NCBI RefSeq assembly: GCF_015670795.1
Contig: NZ_JADPCJ010000017.1
Location: 1-49,669, forward strand
Direction: 5' to 3'
Source: Collinsella aerofaciens
GTDB lineage: Bacteria; Actinomycetota; Coriobacteriia; Coriobacteriales; Coriobacteriaceae
DNA length: 49,669 nucleotides
Part shown: one piece after another, positions 6,789 to 15,226 of the stretch
Layout: each line of letters begins with the position of its first letter
Position numbering within the stretch: position 1 is the first letter of the stretch
Program-made: the position numbers and the translations under genes
The notes under the pieces: generated by a model
The model's database searches: none
The model's input: only the letters and a program-made list of their open reading frames with translations
Told to the model about the DNA's origin: nothing

Positions 6789-8567
6789 CTAGTCGAGGTT
6801 CTCGCGGAGCCACTTGATGGCGCCAGCGGGGTCGCGGGTAAGGTCGATATATTCCTTACCGCGGGGAGCGAGCAGCTTAATGCCCAGACGATCGGTGTCG
6901 GCCTTCATGTCGTTGTAGTAGCTACGAACCTGCGGGGCGAGCACGATGACGTCGTACTGATCCATGATGGCAGTGTGCTGGCCATAGGCGCCTGCGGAGG
7001 AAGCGATGTTCTCTCCGGTCTGTGCGGCACCTTCCTTGATGGCGTTGGCGAGCATGGCAGAGGTGCCGGCGCCGGCGCACAGGACGAGGACCTTCAGACC
7101 ATCGACATCCTTCTTAGCGGATGCGTCGGAGGCGGGCTCGGGCTGATCGGCGACAGGCTTGCTGTCGGCGGCAGCGGCGGTCGGCTCGACGGCAGCGGCG
7201 GTCTGCTCGATGGCGGGCGCAGAGGTGCTGGCGGCGATGGAAGCGGCACCATCGGACTCGAGACCCAGCTCGGCGGCGCGCTCGGCCTCCTGGTCGCAGA
7301 GCAGCTTATCGTATGCCTTCAAGAACGGCAGGTAAATGATGGCGTCCAGCAAGATGATGATTGCGACAAACACCAGGGCGATAAGCTGGAAGTTCGTGGT
7401 GATGAAGATACCGATGGGGGCAGGGGTAGCCCAAGGCACCACGAAGGAGAAGCCGTTCATGCCCACATTGTCGATAAAGAACTTGGCAACACTCACGTTG
7501 ACGCAGCCGGCGGCAACAAAGGGGATGAGCATGTAGGGGTTAAGAATCATCGGCGCGCCAAAGAGCAGCGGTTCGTTGACGGCGAAGGCAACAGGAACAA
7601 TCGAGGCCTTACCGACGGCTTTGAGCTGCTTGGACTTCATAAAGAGAATCAGCAGAAGCGGTACGATGAACGTGGCGCCGGTGCCGCCGAACTCACCCAC
7701 GAGCGACATGTTAAAGGTGAGGGAATGGGCGGGGTGACCACCGGCCAGCAGAACCTGCAGGTTCTCAGCCTGGTTGGCAAGACGGATGGGGTCGATGCCC
7801 GGCTGGACAATCGAAGGACCATGGACACCGATGAACCAGAAGAACGCAGTGGCTGCCTGGATAAGGATAAGGCCAGGATAGGTTTCTGCAGCGGTAAAGA
7901 GCGGGGAGAGCAGTTTGATAAGCAGCTCGGAGAACGGAACGCCCATGAGGTTGCGCACGACGACATCGATGATGCCGCAGATGATGACGGCGCCGCCAAA
8001 GGGGATGATGTCGCGGAAGTTCTGAGCGATGGCGCCCGGAACCTCCTTGGGCAGCTTAATGGTCAGATCGCGCGAGACGCAGAACTTATAAACCCACACG
8101 GTAATGAACGCGGCGATATAGGCCGAGAACAGACCGCGCGTACCCATGCTGGTGCAATCGAAGACCGAAAGCTCGGAGCCGTCGAACTTGGTGGTGAACT
8201 GCGTAACAGCGAGCAGCAGCATGCTGCACTGGGCAGCCACCATGGTGGAGCCGTCGTTGAGCACCTTGCCGGCGGGCATGCGACGGTTCATGGAAGCCGT
8301 AAAGTTCTTGGCGGTGGTGCCGGCAACCATGATGCCCATGACGCCCATGGTGAAGTTGTACAGCTTGTTGCACCAGTCGATGAGCGGCTGGGGCAGCGTG
8401 ATGCCAACTACGCCGGGAAGGGTGGCGATCAGCAGAAAGATCGAAGAGGTAAGGACGATGGGCATGCACCCAAGGAATCCGTCTTTGATGGCCTGGAGGT
8501 AGATGTTTCTCGAGATCTTCTCGAAGAACGGTTGATGCTTTTCGAGCATCTTTACGATGGCGTCCAT
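6789..8567 (-). CDS. lacE: PTS lactose-type transporter subunit IICB, paralogue 1
   Basis: The 592-aa protein fuses a multi-spanning IIC channel (residues ~25-435) through a long Ala/Ser/Glu-rich linker (~440-485) to a cytoplasmic IIB domain. The IIB phosphorylation site is Cys497 in VLVLCAGAGTSAMLAN. IIC signatures are FWFIGVHGPSIVQPGI, GGTGATFIVP and NEPLLFGAPMILNP. It takes up and phosphorylates a beta-galactoside, receiving phosphate from a IIA of the LacF type; none lies in this cassette, so lacF at 20.1 kb is the probable donor. AGGAG sits 4 nt before the start. It is the first gene of an operon with lacG1, divergent from a LacI-family repressor with palindromic operators about 100-140 bp upstream. 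Sugar specificity cannot be read from sequence alone. Confidence 0.93.
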   Translation of the reverse strand: MDAIVKMLEKHQPFFEKISRNIYLQAIKDGFLGCMPIVLTSSIFLLIATLPGVVGITLPQPLIDWCNKLYNFTMGVMGIMVAGTTAKNFTASMNRRMPAGKVLNDGSTMVAAQCSMLLLAVTQFTTKFDGSELSVFDCTSMGTRGLFSAYIAAFITVWVYKFCVSRDLTIKLPKEVPGAIAQNFRDIIPFGGAVIICGIIDVVVRNLMGVPFSELLIKLLSPLFTAAETYPGLILIQAATAFFWFIGVHGPSIVQPGIDPIRLANQAENLQVLLAGGHPAHSLTFNMSLVGEFGGTGATFIVPLLLILFMKSKQLKAVGKASIVPVAFAVNEPLLFGAPMILNPYMLIPFVAAGCVNVSVAKFFIDNVGMNGFSFVVPWATPAPIGIFITTNFQLIALVFVAIIILLDAIIYLPFLKAYDKLLCDQEAERAAELGLESDGAASIAASTSAPAIEQTAAAVEPTAAAADSKPVADQPEPASDASAKKDVDGLKVLVLCAGAGTSAMLANAIKEGAAQTGENIASSAGAYGQHTAIMDQYDVIVLAPQVRSYYNDMKADTDRLGIKLLAPRGKEYIDLTRDPAGAIKWLRENLD

Positions 8568-8669
8568 AGAGCTCCTTTGCTGCTCGATGCGCGATGCATG
8601 TGGATGGAACTGGTCGTCGATGGATGGTCAGGACTGCCCGGAAACCTTCCTGCTTAAGGAAGGCATTGC

Positions 8670-8708
8670 GAAATGACAACGTTGTCATTTCGTTAATGAC
8701 AACGTAAG
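8670..8708. promoter_or_regulatory. operators of the first LacI-family repressor
   Basis: A perfect 22-bp palindrome at 8670-8691 (core ATGACAACGTTGTCAT, centre 8680/8681) is followed by a second, imperfect site with half AATGACAACG centred 23 bp away (8703/8704). CG-centred dyads of this form are typical of LacI-family operators. They lie between lacE1 and the divergent repressor. Confidence 0.8.
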
Positions 8709-8758
8709 ACATTTTTGGAAGAGCAACAAGGATATACGGGTGAGCGGTCGATATTGTC

Positions 8759-8769
8759 CGGTAAACGGT
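8759..8769 (+). promoter_or_regulatory. CGGTAAACGGT motif upstream of lacI-type gene 1
   Basis: This 11-bp direct repeat of CGGT recurs, with one or two changes, upstream of the other LacI-family genes (13789, 18734, 28350), of lacF (19922, inverted) and of pflB (46799). It could be the site of a shared regulator; no protein is assigned. Confidence 0.4.
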
Positions 8770-8843
8770 TGATTTGTCAGTCGAGCAGGTAGTGTATGCT
8801 AGAACACAAAAAAACAAGCGATAGAGAACCGAGTGGAGAAGCA

Positions 8844-9854
8844 GTGGCAACGATGGACAAGAAAAATGTCTCAATGAATGATGTGGCAGTTGCCGCAGGC
8901 GTTTCTCTCAAGACGGTTTCGCGTGTGATCAACGAGCCCGATAGCGTGCGAGAGTCGACACGCGATAAGGTTCATTCGGCCATGGAGGTGCTCGGGTTTC
9001 GAACCAACTTTGCCGCGCGTTCGCTCAAGTCAGGCCGTTACGGGTGCATCGGCGTCGTGCTGTTTCACTTGTCGGGCGGTGCCGTGGACATGATTGCCGG
9101 TATCGCCGATGCCGCCGAAGAACGCGGCTTTGCGCTCACGATGATCAAAAAGCGGGCAGGGGAGAAGATGACCCTTGCCGATGCGGCGCGTAGGATGTCG
9201 CAGCTGCCTGTTGATGGCATGATCTTCAACCTGCGTCAGATGGTCGATGACTTTGATACCTTTGAGGCACCGAAAGACCTCAAGACGGTGATTATCACGC
9301 CGATGGAGCATCCTGCCTGCTCTACCGTTAGTGACGATCAAGAGGGCGGTGCGCGCATGGCGTGCGAGTACTTCTTAAATCGTGGGCACAAGAACGTATA
9401 CTTCGTCTCTGGTAAGAAAGAGGCGCTGTCGAGCCAGTGTCGTATGAAAGGTTGGCGTGCGGCACTCGAGGCGCGTGGCATTGAGCCGCCCGAGCCTCTG
9501 CAAGGCGATTGGAATGCGGATAGTGGCTATGCCGCGGGCCTTGTGCTTGCCGATAAGCCCGATTGCACGGCGGTCCTCGCTGCTAACGACTGCATGGCAA
9601 ACGGCGTGATGATGGCTCTACGTGATAAGGGTTTGAGTGTGCCCGATGATGTGTCCGTGATCGGCTTTGATGACGAGCTATACAAGACGATACCTAATTC
9701 GATTTTGACCTCAGTAAAGTTTCGCCATCGCGAGTTGGGTGTTCGTGCGCTCAACGAAGTCGTTGCAGGCCTTGAGGCTCCGAGCTCAAGAAGCCGCACG
9801 CTTGTGTCGGGCGTGCTGATCGAGCGTTCCAGCGTAAAGGACTTGCGGGCGTAG
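8844..9854 (+). CDS. LacI-family repressor 1 (for lacE1-lacG1)
   Basis: The 336-aa regulator has an N-terminal LacI helix-turn-helix (MNDVAVAAGVSLKTVSRVIN, residues ~10-29), a hinge helix (FAARSLKSGRYG) and a periplasmic-binding-protein-like effector domain with VLAANDCMANGVM and VSVIGFDDELY. The two residues equivalent to LacI Tyr17-Gln18, which set operator choice, are Leu-Lys, unlike the three paralogues in this window. The GTG at 8844 is preferred (GGAGA 4 nt upstream); ATG 8853 is an alternative and the more upstream ATG at 8796 overlaps promoter-like sequence. It is divergent from lacE1-lacG1, with cognate operators between them. The inducer is presumably a sugar or sugar phosphate from the cassette's substrate. 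Confidence 0.9.
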   Translation: MATMDKKNVSMNDVAVAAGVSLKTVSRVINEPDSVRESTRDKVHSAMEVLGFRTNFAARSLKSGRYGCIGVVLFHLSGGAVDMIAGIADAAEERGFALTMIKKRAGEKMTLADAARRMSQLPVDGMIFNLRQMVDDFDTFEAPKDLKTVIITPMEHPACSTVSDDQEGGARMACEYFLNRGHKNVYFVSGKKEALSSQCRMKGWRAALEARGIEPPEPLQGDWNADSGYAAGLVLADKPDCTAVLAANDCMANGVMMALRDKGLSVPDDVSVIGFDDELYKTIPNSILTSVKFRHRELGVRALNEVVAGLEAPSSRSRTLVSGVLIERSSVKDLRA

Positions 9855-9876
9855 ACGTGCTCGGCCTATTCCGTTT

Positions 9877-9933
9877 GTCTCAATCTGTAACAGCTAGGAC
9901 CCAAAAACTCGGCTAGATGTTACGGATCGAGAT
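9877..9933. repeat. palindromic repeat, family A copy 2
   Basis: AATCTGTAACAGCTAG pairs with CTAGATGTTACGGATC around ACCCAAAAACTCGG. It is the first of three tandem copies between the convergent genes lacI1 and lacE2. Confidence 0.8.
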
Positions 9934-9956
9934 TTTTGGCCCGGCTTATTCCGTTT

Positions 9957-10013
9957 GTCTCGATCTGTAACAACTAGACGGTCAAAAGTGGTCTACATGT
10001 TACAGATTGAGAT
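9957..10013. repeat. palindromic repeat, family A copy 3 (variant centre)
   Basis: The arms are GATCTGTAACAACTAGAC and TACATGTTACAGATTG. The centre is ACGGTCAAAAGTGGT, a second subtype shared with the copy at 14965. TAGAC/GTCTA keeps the inner stem paired. Confidence 0.8.
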
Positions 10014-10033
10014 TTTCGGCTTGGCCTGTGCGT

Positions 10034-10093
10034 TCATCTCGATCTGTAACAGCTAGGACCGAAAAACTCGGCTAGATGTTACAGATTGAGATG
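10034..10093. repeat. palindromic repeat, family A copy 4
   Basis: GATCTGTAACAGCTAG and CTAGATGTTACAGATT form the arms, and the pairing extends outward through TCATCTC/GAGATGA. It ends about 23 bp before the lacE2 terminator. Confidence 0.8.
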
Positions 10094-10115
10094 AACAGGA
10101 GGACGGGTGCGGTCT

Positions 10116-10158
10116 AAACAAAATGGCCCGCGCATCACACATCGATGCACGGGCCATT
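10116..10158 (-). terminator. terminator of the lacG2-lacE2 operon
   Basis: On the minus strand a stem of about 13 bp (ATGGCCCG..GCATC paired with GATGC..CGGGCCAT, one mismatch) is followed by TTTTGTTT. It lies about 33 nt past lacE2. Confidence 0.85.
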
Positions 10159-10191
10159 TATTGTCTGCAAGCGGCAGGTGGTGTCAGCGTC

Positions 10192-11952
10192 TTATGCCTC
10201 GAGGTTTTCCTCGATCCAGGCGACGGCACCCTTGGGATCCTTAGTGAGGTCGATGTACTGTTTGCCCTTGGGCGACAGCAGCTTGATGCCCAGGCGGTCG
10301 GTGTCGGCCTTCATCTCGTTGTAATAGGTGCGAACCTGCGGAGCCAGGACGATGACGTTGTACTGGTCCATGATGGCGTAGTGGCTGCCGTAGGCACCGG
10401 CGTTGGCGGTAATGTCGATGCCCAGCTCGTCGGCGCCTTCCTTAAGCGCGTTGGCGAGCAGTGCAGAGGTGCCGGCGCCAGCGCACAGAACCAGAACCCT
10501 CAGATCCTTGCCCTTAAGGGCGGACGGAGCTGCGGAGGCCTCAGTGGCAGAAGCGGTCTCGACAACAGGAGTCTCAACGGCGGGGGCGGCAGCGGTCTTG
10601 ACGGCCTTGGTCTCCTCGGCCTCTTCTTCGGCCAGGGTCTCGGCCTCCTGCTTGCACAGGACGTTGTCGTAGGCCTTGCAGAACGGGTAGTAGATCAAGA
10701 AGTCAACGACCAGCAGGACGACAACCAGGACCAGAGAGATCGGCTGGAAGTTGGTGTCGATGAAGGTGCCGATCGGTCCGGGGAGTGCCCACGGCATGGC
10801 ATAGACAAAGCCGTTCATGCCCAAAAAGTCGATGAAGAACTTACCAATGAGGACGTTGGCCACGGGGGCAAACAGGAACGGGATCAGGAAGTACGGGTTG
10901 AGGATGATGGGCGCGGCGAACAGCAGCGGCTCGTTGACGGCGAACATCACGGGCACGACAGAGGCTTTGCCGACGGCCTTGAGCTGCTTGGAGCGCATAA
11001 AGAGCAGGAAGATGATCGGGACAATGAACGTGGCGCCGGTGCCGCCGAGTTCGCCGATGTAGTTACCGAAGTTTTCGGTCAGGGCGAGGGCGGGGTGACC
11101 GCCGGCCTGCAGCGTGGCGAGGTTGGTGGTGATGTTGCCAAACAGCGCGGCGTTGAGGGCAGGCTTAACGACCGAGGGGCCGTGGATGCCCATGAACCAG
11201 AACAGCGGGATCATGAACCAGATGAGGGCGAGGCCGGCGTAGGAATCGGCAGCGGCGAACAGCGGGCTCACCAGCGTGGAGATGACGTTGGCAAACGGGA
11301 CGGCCAAGCAGGTGCGGCAGATAACGTCGATGACGGCGACAAACAGGATGGAGAAGCTGAAGGCGAAGATGTCGCGGAAGTTCTGGGCGATGGCGCCGGG
11401 GACTTCTTTGGGCAGCTTGATGGTGATGTCTCGCTTAATGCAGAAGGCATAGATGTTGACCGTGGCAAATGCGGCGACAAAGGAGCTCAGCAGGCCCTTG
11501 GTGCCCATGTTGTCGGTAAAGAACACCGAGACATCGGCGCCGTCGATCTTGGCACTCGTCTGGGTAACGGCCAAGATGAGCATAGCGCACATGGCGGCGA
11601 CCATGGTGCTCGTGGCGTTGATGGCCTTGCCGGCAGGCATGCGGCGGTTCTTGGAGCCGGTCAGCGCGCTTGCGGTGGTGCCGGCGACCATGATGCCCAC
11701 GACGCCCATCGTGAAGTTGTAAACCTTGTTGCAGAAGTTCACGACGTCGACGTTCCACCAGTCGGGCAGCGTAAAGCCGCCGACCGTGGCGACAACGCCC
11801 GGCAGGGTCGAAATAAGCAGGAAGACAGAAGAAGACAGGATGATGGGCATTGCTGCCAAAAAGCCGTCTTTAATGGCCTGAAGGTAGATGTTCTTAGAGA
11901 CCTTGTCGAAGTACGGCTGACCTTTCTCCAAGAACTTAACGATCGATTCCAT
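10192..11952 (-). CDS. lacE: PTS lactose-type transporter subunit IICB, paralogue 2
   Basis: The 586-aa protein has the same IIC-linker-IIB layout as its two paralogues. The IIB cysteine is Cys490 in VLVLCAGAGTSALLAN, and the IIC motifs FWFMGIHGPSVVKPAL and NEPLLFAAPIILNP are intact. The linker (~430-475) is Glu- then Ala/Thr/Val-rich. AGAGGAG lies 8 nt before the ATG at 11952. Unlike the other cassettes, this gene is second in its operon, 176 nt after lacG2, with a hairpin in the gap at 12066-12102. It needs a separate IIA protein, most likely LacF. It is closer to paralogue 1 than to paralogue 3 in the IIB domain (CAGAGTSA against CQGGGTSG), which suggests stepwise duplication. Confidence 0.93.
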   Translation of the reverse strand: MESIVKFLEKGQPYFDKVSKNIYLQAIKDGFLAAMPIILSSSVFLLISTLPGVVATVGGFTLPDWWNVDVVNFCNKVYNFTMGVVGIMVAGTTASALTGSKNRRMPAGKAINATSTMVAAMCAMLILAVTQTSAKIDGADVSVFFTDNMGTKGLLSSFVAAFATVNIYAFCIKRDITIKLPKEVPGAIAQNFRDIFAFSFSILFVAVIDVICRTCLAVPFANVISTLVSPLFAAADSYAGLALIWFMIPLFWFMGIHGPSVVKPALNAALFGNITTNLATLQAGGHPALALTENFGNYIGELGGTGATFIVPIIFLLFMRSKQLKAVGKASVVPVMFAVNEPLLFAAPIILNPYFLIPFLFAPVANVLIGKFFIDFLGMNGFVYAMPWALPGPIGTFIDTNFQPISLVLVVVLLVVDFLIYYPFCKAYDNVLCKQEAETLAEEEAEETKAVKTAAAPAVETPVVETASATEASAAPSALKGKDLRVLVLCAGAGTSALLANALKEGADELGIDITANAGAYGSHYAIMDQYNVIVLAPQVRTYYNEMKADTDRLGIKLLSPKGKQYIDLTKDPKGAVAWIEENLEA

Positions 11953-12065
11953 AGTTCACGCTCCTCTTTGCATGAAATCTTAATGGCATGGACGTTGAAA
12001 ACCTATATGGTCTCCCGCTTGCTAAAAGCCCGGGTGCAGGCGGGGTCGGTCCCAGGGGGAGAGAG

Positions 12066-12102
12066 GGGAGCGGCTGGGTTTGTATCGCATAGGGCCGCTC
12101 CC
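12066..12102 (-). other. intercistronic hairpin between lacG2 and lacE2
   Basis: GGGAGCGGC (12066-12074) pairs with GCCGCTCCC (12094-12102) around a 19-nt loop. No T run follows on the minus strand, so it is more likely an mRNA-stability or partial-termination element than a full terminator. Confidence 0.5.
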
Positions 12103-12128
12103 TTCTCGGGGGAAAGCGAGGCGATGCG

Positions 12129-13571
12129 CTACTGCGCGTCCGCCATAGTGTCGGCGAGCTCCTTGTACCAGAGTGCCGACTGCTTGATGTAGCGTTTTTG
12201 CGTGTCGAAGTCGATGTAGAACAGGCCGTAGCGCTTGTTATAGCCATTGGCCCACGAGAACTGGTCCTGCAGGCTCCAGATAAAGTAGCCCTGGACGTCG
12301 ACGCCCTCGGCGCGCGCCTGGAGCACCTTCTCCATGTGCTGGTCGACAAAGTCGATGCGCTCGGGATCGGCGACGATGCCGTTTGCGTCGGGCTCGGGGT
12401 CCTTGTGGCCCAGGCCGTTTTCGGTGATATAGATGACGGGGAGGTTGGGATAGGTGGCGCTGATGTGCTTGAGCGTGTCGTAGAGGCCTTGCGGGTAGAT
12501 GAGCCAATCCCAGTCGGTGGTGGGGATACCCGGCATATCGACCTGCTGCCCGACGCCCTTAAACTTAAAGCACGAGGTGCCCTTGTCTCCGGTGCCGTTA
12601 AAGCTGTTGGTTGACTCGCCATCGTAGGCGGCGATAAACGCCGACTGATAGTAGTTGAGGCCGAACATATCGTTGCGGGGCGCCGCCTTGGCGAGCTCCT
12701 CCATGTCGCTGTCCTCAACCGTAAGTGTGGCGTTGTTGGCACGCAGAATCTCGTTGATGAGTGAGAGGGTGCGCGCGGAGTAGTGACCCAGGAAGGCGCC
12801 GTCCATGATGAAGTCGGTGTAGAAGGCGTTGTACAGGTCGGCGGCGTGCTGGTCGGCGGGCGAGTCGGTGGCAGGATATGCCGGCGTCAGGACGTTGACC
12901 ATGCCAATGCGTCCGCCCAGGTGCTCGGTCTCGTCAAGATCCTTATACAGGTTGACGGCGCGGGCGTGGGCAACGAGCTCGTTGTGCTGGCTCTGGATGC
13001 CGCTCGTCACATCAAAGTGATGGTTGGGCGGGAAGTTGCCTTGGATGTATTGGGAGTGCGAGAGGCTGATGAGCTCGTTGATGGTGAACCAATTCTTGAC
13101 CTCGCGGAACTCGCGGAAGCAGAACTCGGCATAGCGCACATAGGCGTCGACGGTCTTGCGGTTGAGCCAGTCGCCCTGGTTGAACAGGGCGGCGGGGGAG
13201 TCAAAGTGATGCAGGGACACATAGGGCTCGACGCCATACTTTTTGCAGCAGGCGAACAGCTCGTGGTAGTGCTTAACGCCCTCGGCGAGGGGTTCGGCAT
13301 CGTCGCCGTTGGGGAAGATGCGGGTCCAGGCGATGGACACACGAATGGCGTTGAGTCCATGCTCGGCAGAAAGGCGGATATCCTCCTCGTAGCGGTTGTA
13401 GAAATCACTGGCCGGGTCGGGCAAAAAGCGACCCTGGGCGACAAGGTAATCGTCCCACATGGTCTTACCCTTGCCTGCCACCTTCGTGGAACCTTCCGTT
13501 TGGTACGCGGCGGTTGCGGCGCCCCAAACAAAGCCCTTCGGCAGCTGCTGTACGCGGTTTAGCAAAGACAT
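12129..13571 (-). CDS. lacG: 6-phospho-beta-galactosidase (GH1), paralogue 2
   Basis: This 480-aa GH1 enzyme has acid/base Glu166 in FTINE, nucleophile Glu384 in ITENG and the phosphate loop SWANGYNKRY. The Trp after the phosphate-binding Ser again favours 6-phospho-galactosides. It is the most divergent of the three paralogues: VWGAATAAYQTEG replaces VFGGATAAYQVEG, and an insertion gives FPNGDDAEPLAEG. It may prefer a different aglycone. Two start codons are close together: ATG 13571 has GAGGG 9 nt upstream and is preferred over ATG 13577. It is first in the lacG2-lacE2 operon, the reverse of the order in cassettes 1 and 3, and is divergent from the second LacI-family gene. Confidence 0.92.
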   Translation of the reverse strand: MSLLNRVQQLPKGFVWGAATAAYQTEGSTKVAGKGKTMWDDYLVAQGRFLPDPASDFYNRYEEDIRLSAEHGLNAIRVSIAWTRIFPNGDDAEPLAEGVKHYHELFACCKKYGVEPYVSLHHFDSPAALFNQGDWLNRKTVDAYVRYAEFCFREFREVKNWFTINELISLSHSQYIQGNFPPNHHFDVTSGIQSQHNELVAHARAVNLYKDLDETEHLGGRIGMVNVLTPAYPATDSPADQHAADLYNAFYTDFIMDGAFLGHYSARTLSLINEILRANNATLTVEDSDMEELAKAAPRNDMFGLNYYQSAFIAAYDGESTNSFNGTGDKGTSCFKFKGVGQQVDMPGIPTTDWDWLIYPQGLYDTLKHISATYPNLPVIYITENGLGHKDPEPDANGIVADPERIDFVDQHMEKVLQARAEGVDVQGYFIWSLQDQFSWANGYNKRYGLFYIDFDTQKRYIKQSALWYKELADTMADAQ

Positions 13572-13594
13572 ATGCATACACCCTCTCGTCTCGC

Positions 13595-13607
13595 TGTTCG
13601 ATATTGT
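13595..13607 (+). promoter_or_regulatory. putative DeoR/LacR operator in the lacG2 leader
   Basis: TGTTCGATATTGT is identical to the core of the site upstream of lacF (19893) and to the inverted site upstream of the aldolase gene (31844). It lies 24 bp from the lacG2 start. Confidence 0.4.
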
Positions 13608-13690
13608 GCGTTTGCGCTCAGGAGGCTCCCTGGTTAGCGTTCAGCGGTGAAAAAGCCCGATAAACACTATCTTAAAATGATTAGAACCAA

Positions 13691-13731
13691 AATGAGCACG
13701 TGAACATTTGACAATGAGCACGTTAACATCC
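13691..13731. promoter_or_regulatory. tandem operators of the second LacI-family repressor
   Basis: AATGAGCACGTGAACATTT (13691-13709) and AATGAGCACGTTAACATCC (13713-13731) have CG centres 22 bp apart, two helical turns. They lie about 120-160 bp upstream of lacG2, between lacG2 and the divergent repressor. Confidence 0.8.
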
Positions 13732-13804
13732 GGCTGGGATGTATAGAAACAAAACAACTTCAAACAGCCGCGAACGGTTGTATTTGTTCGGTAAGCGGTT
13801 TTGA

Positions 13805-13863
13805 TTGACAGAAGTTTTCATGTTGTGGTATATGGCTCGGGTATCATGAGCACGTTATCAATG
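13805..13863 (+). promoter_or_regulatory. promoter and autoregulatory operator of the second LacI-family gene
   Basis: A -35 TTGACA (13805-13810) and -10 TATATG (13829-13834) are 18 nt apart. A third operator, ATGAGCACGTTATCAAT (13846-13862), starts 12 nt past the -10, where it would cover the transcription start. Confidence 0.65.
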
Positions 13864-13912
13864 TATGTACGATGCGCCATGGGCGCGGGGAATAGTTGGG
13901 AAGCAGGTTAGC

Positions 13913-14950
13913 GTGGAAGGCATGGATCAGCAGACAAGGAATGGTCGTTCGGCGAGCGCGGCAGAGGTTGCGGCGCTCGCTGGCGTGAGCCGCCAGACTG
14001 TGTCTCGCGTGGTCAACGGTATGCCCAACGTGACGGAAAAGACGCGCAAGCGTGTGCTGGCCGCCATGGAAGAGCTGGGCTTTCGTCCCAATTTTGCTGG
14101 AGCGGCGTTGCGCGGCGGGTCGTATCGTTCTATTGGCCTGTGCATGTACAACATCACACGTGTCGGTAACCTGGCGACGCTCGAGGGTATCATGCAAGCG
14201 GCGCGCGAGCACGATTTTGCCGTCACTATGATCGAGATGGGCGGCGACAAGCCCTATGCACTTGCCGATGCCTCGCGCCGCATGGTCGAGCGACCCGTCG
14301 ACGGCATGATTCTCAACATGAACCGCATGGCTCCCGATTTTGAGGAGTTTGTTCCCCAGCCGGGAGTGCGAACGGTCATCCTGTCCATGTATGCGCATCC
14401 GCGCTGCACGACGATCGACTCCGACCAGTATGGTTCGTGTGAGCTGTTGACCAATTATCTGCTGGAACATGGTCACTCGAATATGCGGTTTGTGGCGGGT
14501 CCGGAAAACTCGATTTCCTCGCGTTTTCGTGAGGCCGGTTGGCGCGATACGCTGGGTCGTGCTCATGTCGATGCCGCTCCGATGCTGCGTGGCGATTGGA
14601 GCGCGGACAGTGGGTACGCCATGGGCGAGCGGATTGCGGCCGAGGTGCTTGCCGGCGGGTCGCAGGCGCCGACTGCCGTGCTTGCGGCAAATGACCAGAT
14701 GGCGCTGGGCGTTATCGCCGCGCTCGAGAACGCGGGCCTGTCCGTGCCCGACGACGTGAGCGTGGTTGGTATCGACGACGCACTCGAGGGACTTGTTCCT
14801 CACAATCGGCTGACGACGCTGCGATTTGATTTGCGCGGTGTCGGTAAGCTTGCGTTTGAGGCGGCGATTGGAGAGAGCTCGTCTATCGAGGCGATTCATG
14901 TGCCGAGCACGCTGGTCGAACGCTCGACTGTTAGGGACATACGGGGTTAG
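13913..14950 (+). CDS. LacI-family repressor 2 (for lacG2-lacE2)
   Basis: The 345-aa product has a LacI helix-turn-helix (SAAEVAALAGVSRQTVSRVV), a hinge with FAGAALRGG, and a sugar-binding effector domain ending in VLAANDQMALGVI, VSVVGIDDALEG. The recognition-helix pair is Arg-Gln. GTG 13913 is chosen because AGCAGG lies 5 nt upstream; ATG 13922 is possible. It is divergent from lacG2-lacE2 and has operators both in front of that operon and over its own promoter, so autoregulation is likely. After the gene come two tandem family-A palindromes and then the convergent lacG3. Confidence 0.9.
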   Translation: MEGMDQQTRNGRSASAAEVAALAGVSRQTVSRVVNGMPNVTEKTRKRVLAAMEELGFRPNFAGAALRGGSYRSIGLCMYNITRVGNLATLEGIMQAAREHDFAVTMIEMGGDKPYALADASRRMVERPVDGMILNMNRMAPDFEEFVPQPGVRTVILSMYAHPRCTTIDSDQYGSCELLTNYLLEHGHSNMRFVAGPENSISSRFREAGWRDTLGRAHVDAAPMLRGDWSADSGYAMGERIAAEVLAGGSQAPTAVLAANDQMALGVIAALENAGLSVPDDVSVVGIDDALEGLVPHNRLTTLRFDLRGVGKLAFEAAIGESSSIEAIHVPSTLVERSTVRDIRG

Positions 14951-14964
14951 GTCCTACTCCGTTT

Positions 14965-15021
14965 GTCTCGATTTGTAACAGGTAGACGGTCAAAAGCGGG
15001 CTACGTGTTACAGATTTAGAT
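14965..15021. repeat. palindromic repeat, family A copy 5 (variant centre)
   Basis: GATTTGTAACAGGTAGAC and GGCTACGTGTTACAGATT form the arms around GGTCAAAAGCG. The centre belongs to the same subtype as the copy at 9957. Confidence 0.8.
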
Positions 15022-15042
15022 TCTTCGGAAAGAGCAATCCTG

Positions 15043-15105
15043 TTCGTCTCAATCTGTAACAGCTAGGACCAAAAAACTCAGCTAGATGTTACAGATTGAG
15101 ACGAA
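15043..15105. repeat. palindromic repeat, family A copy 6
   Basis: AATCTGTAACAGCTAG and CTAGATGTTACAGATT form the arms, extended outward by TTCGTCTC/GAGACGAA. It lies 15 bp before the lacG3 terminator, as copy 4 lies just before the lacE2 terminator. Confidence 0.8.
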
Positions 15106-15119
15106 CGGCTTCCGACCTG

Positions 15120-15166
15120 AACAAAAAGGTCGGGGGCGGCTCGCCGTGTGACGTGCCGCCCCCGGC
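15120..15166 (-). terminator. terminator of the lacE3-lacG3 operon
   Basis: CGGGGGCGGC (15155-15164 complement) pairs with GCCGCCCCCG and is followed by a T-rich run on the minus strand. Confidence 0.85.
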
Positions 15167-15226
15167 TGAGAAATGGGGACAGGTTATGTGGGCGGTGCAA
15201 TTCCGCCAACCGCTCGTCGCAAGCCG

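Noticed and set aside
5757..8657. Very long plus-strand open frame (966 codons) opposite lacG1 and lacE1
   Set aside because: It is antisense to two clear genes, has no family motif and is low-complexity (Gly/Asp/Val-rich). It results from GC-rich codon use on the opposite strand.
9877..10093. Three regularly spaced repeats as a CRISPR array
   Set aside because: Repeat units are full palindromes of ~58 bp with only ~20-bp gaps, the gaps are related to each other, and no cas gene is near. They are palindromic intergenic repeats.
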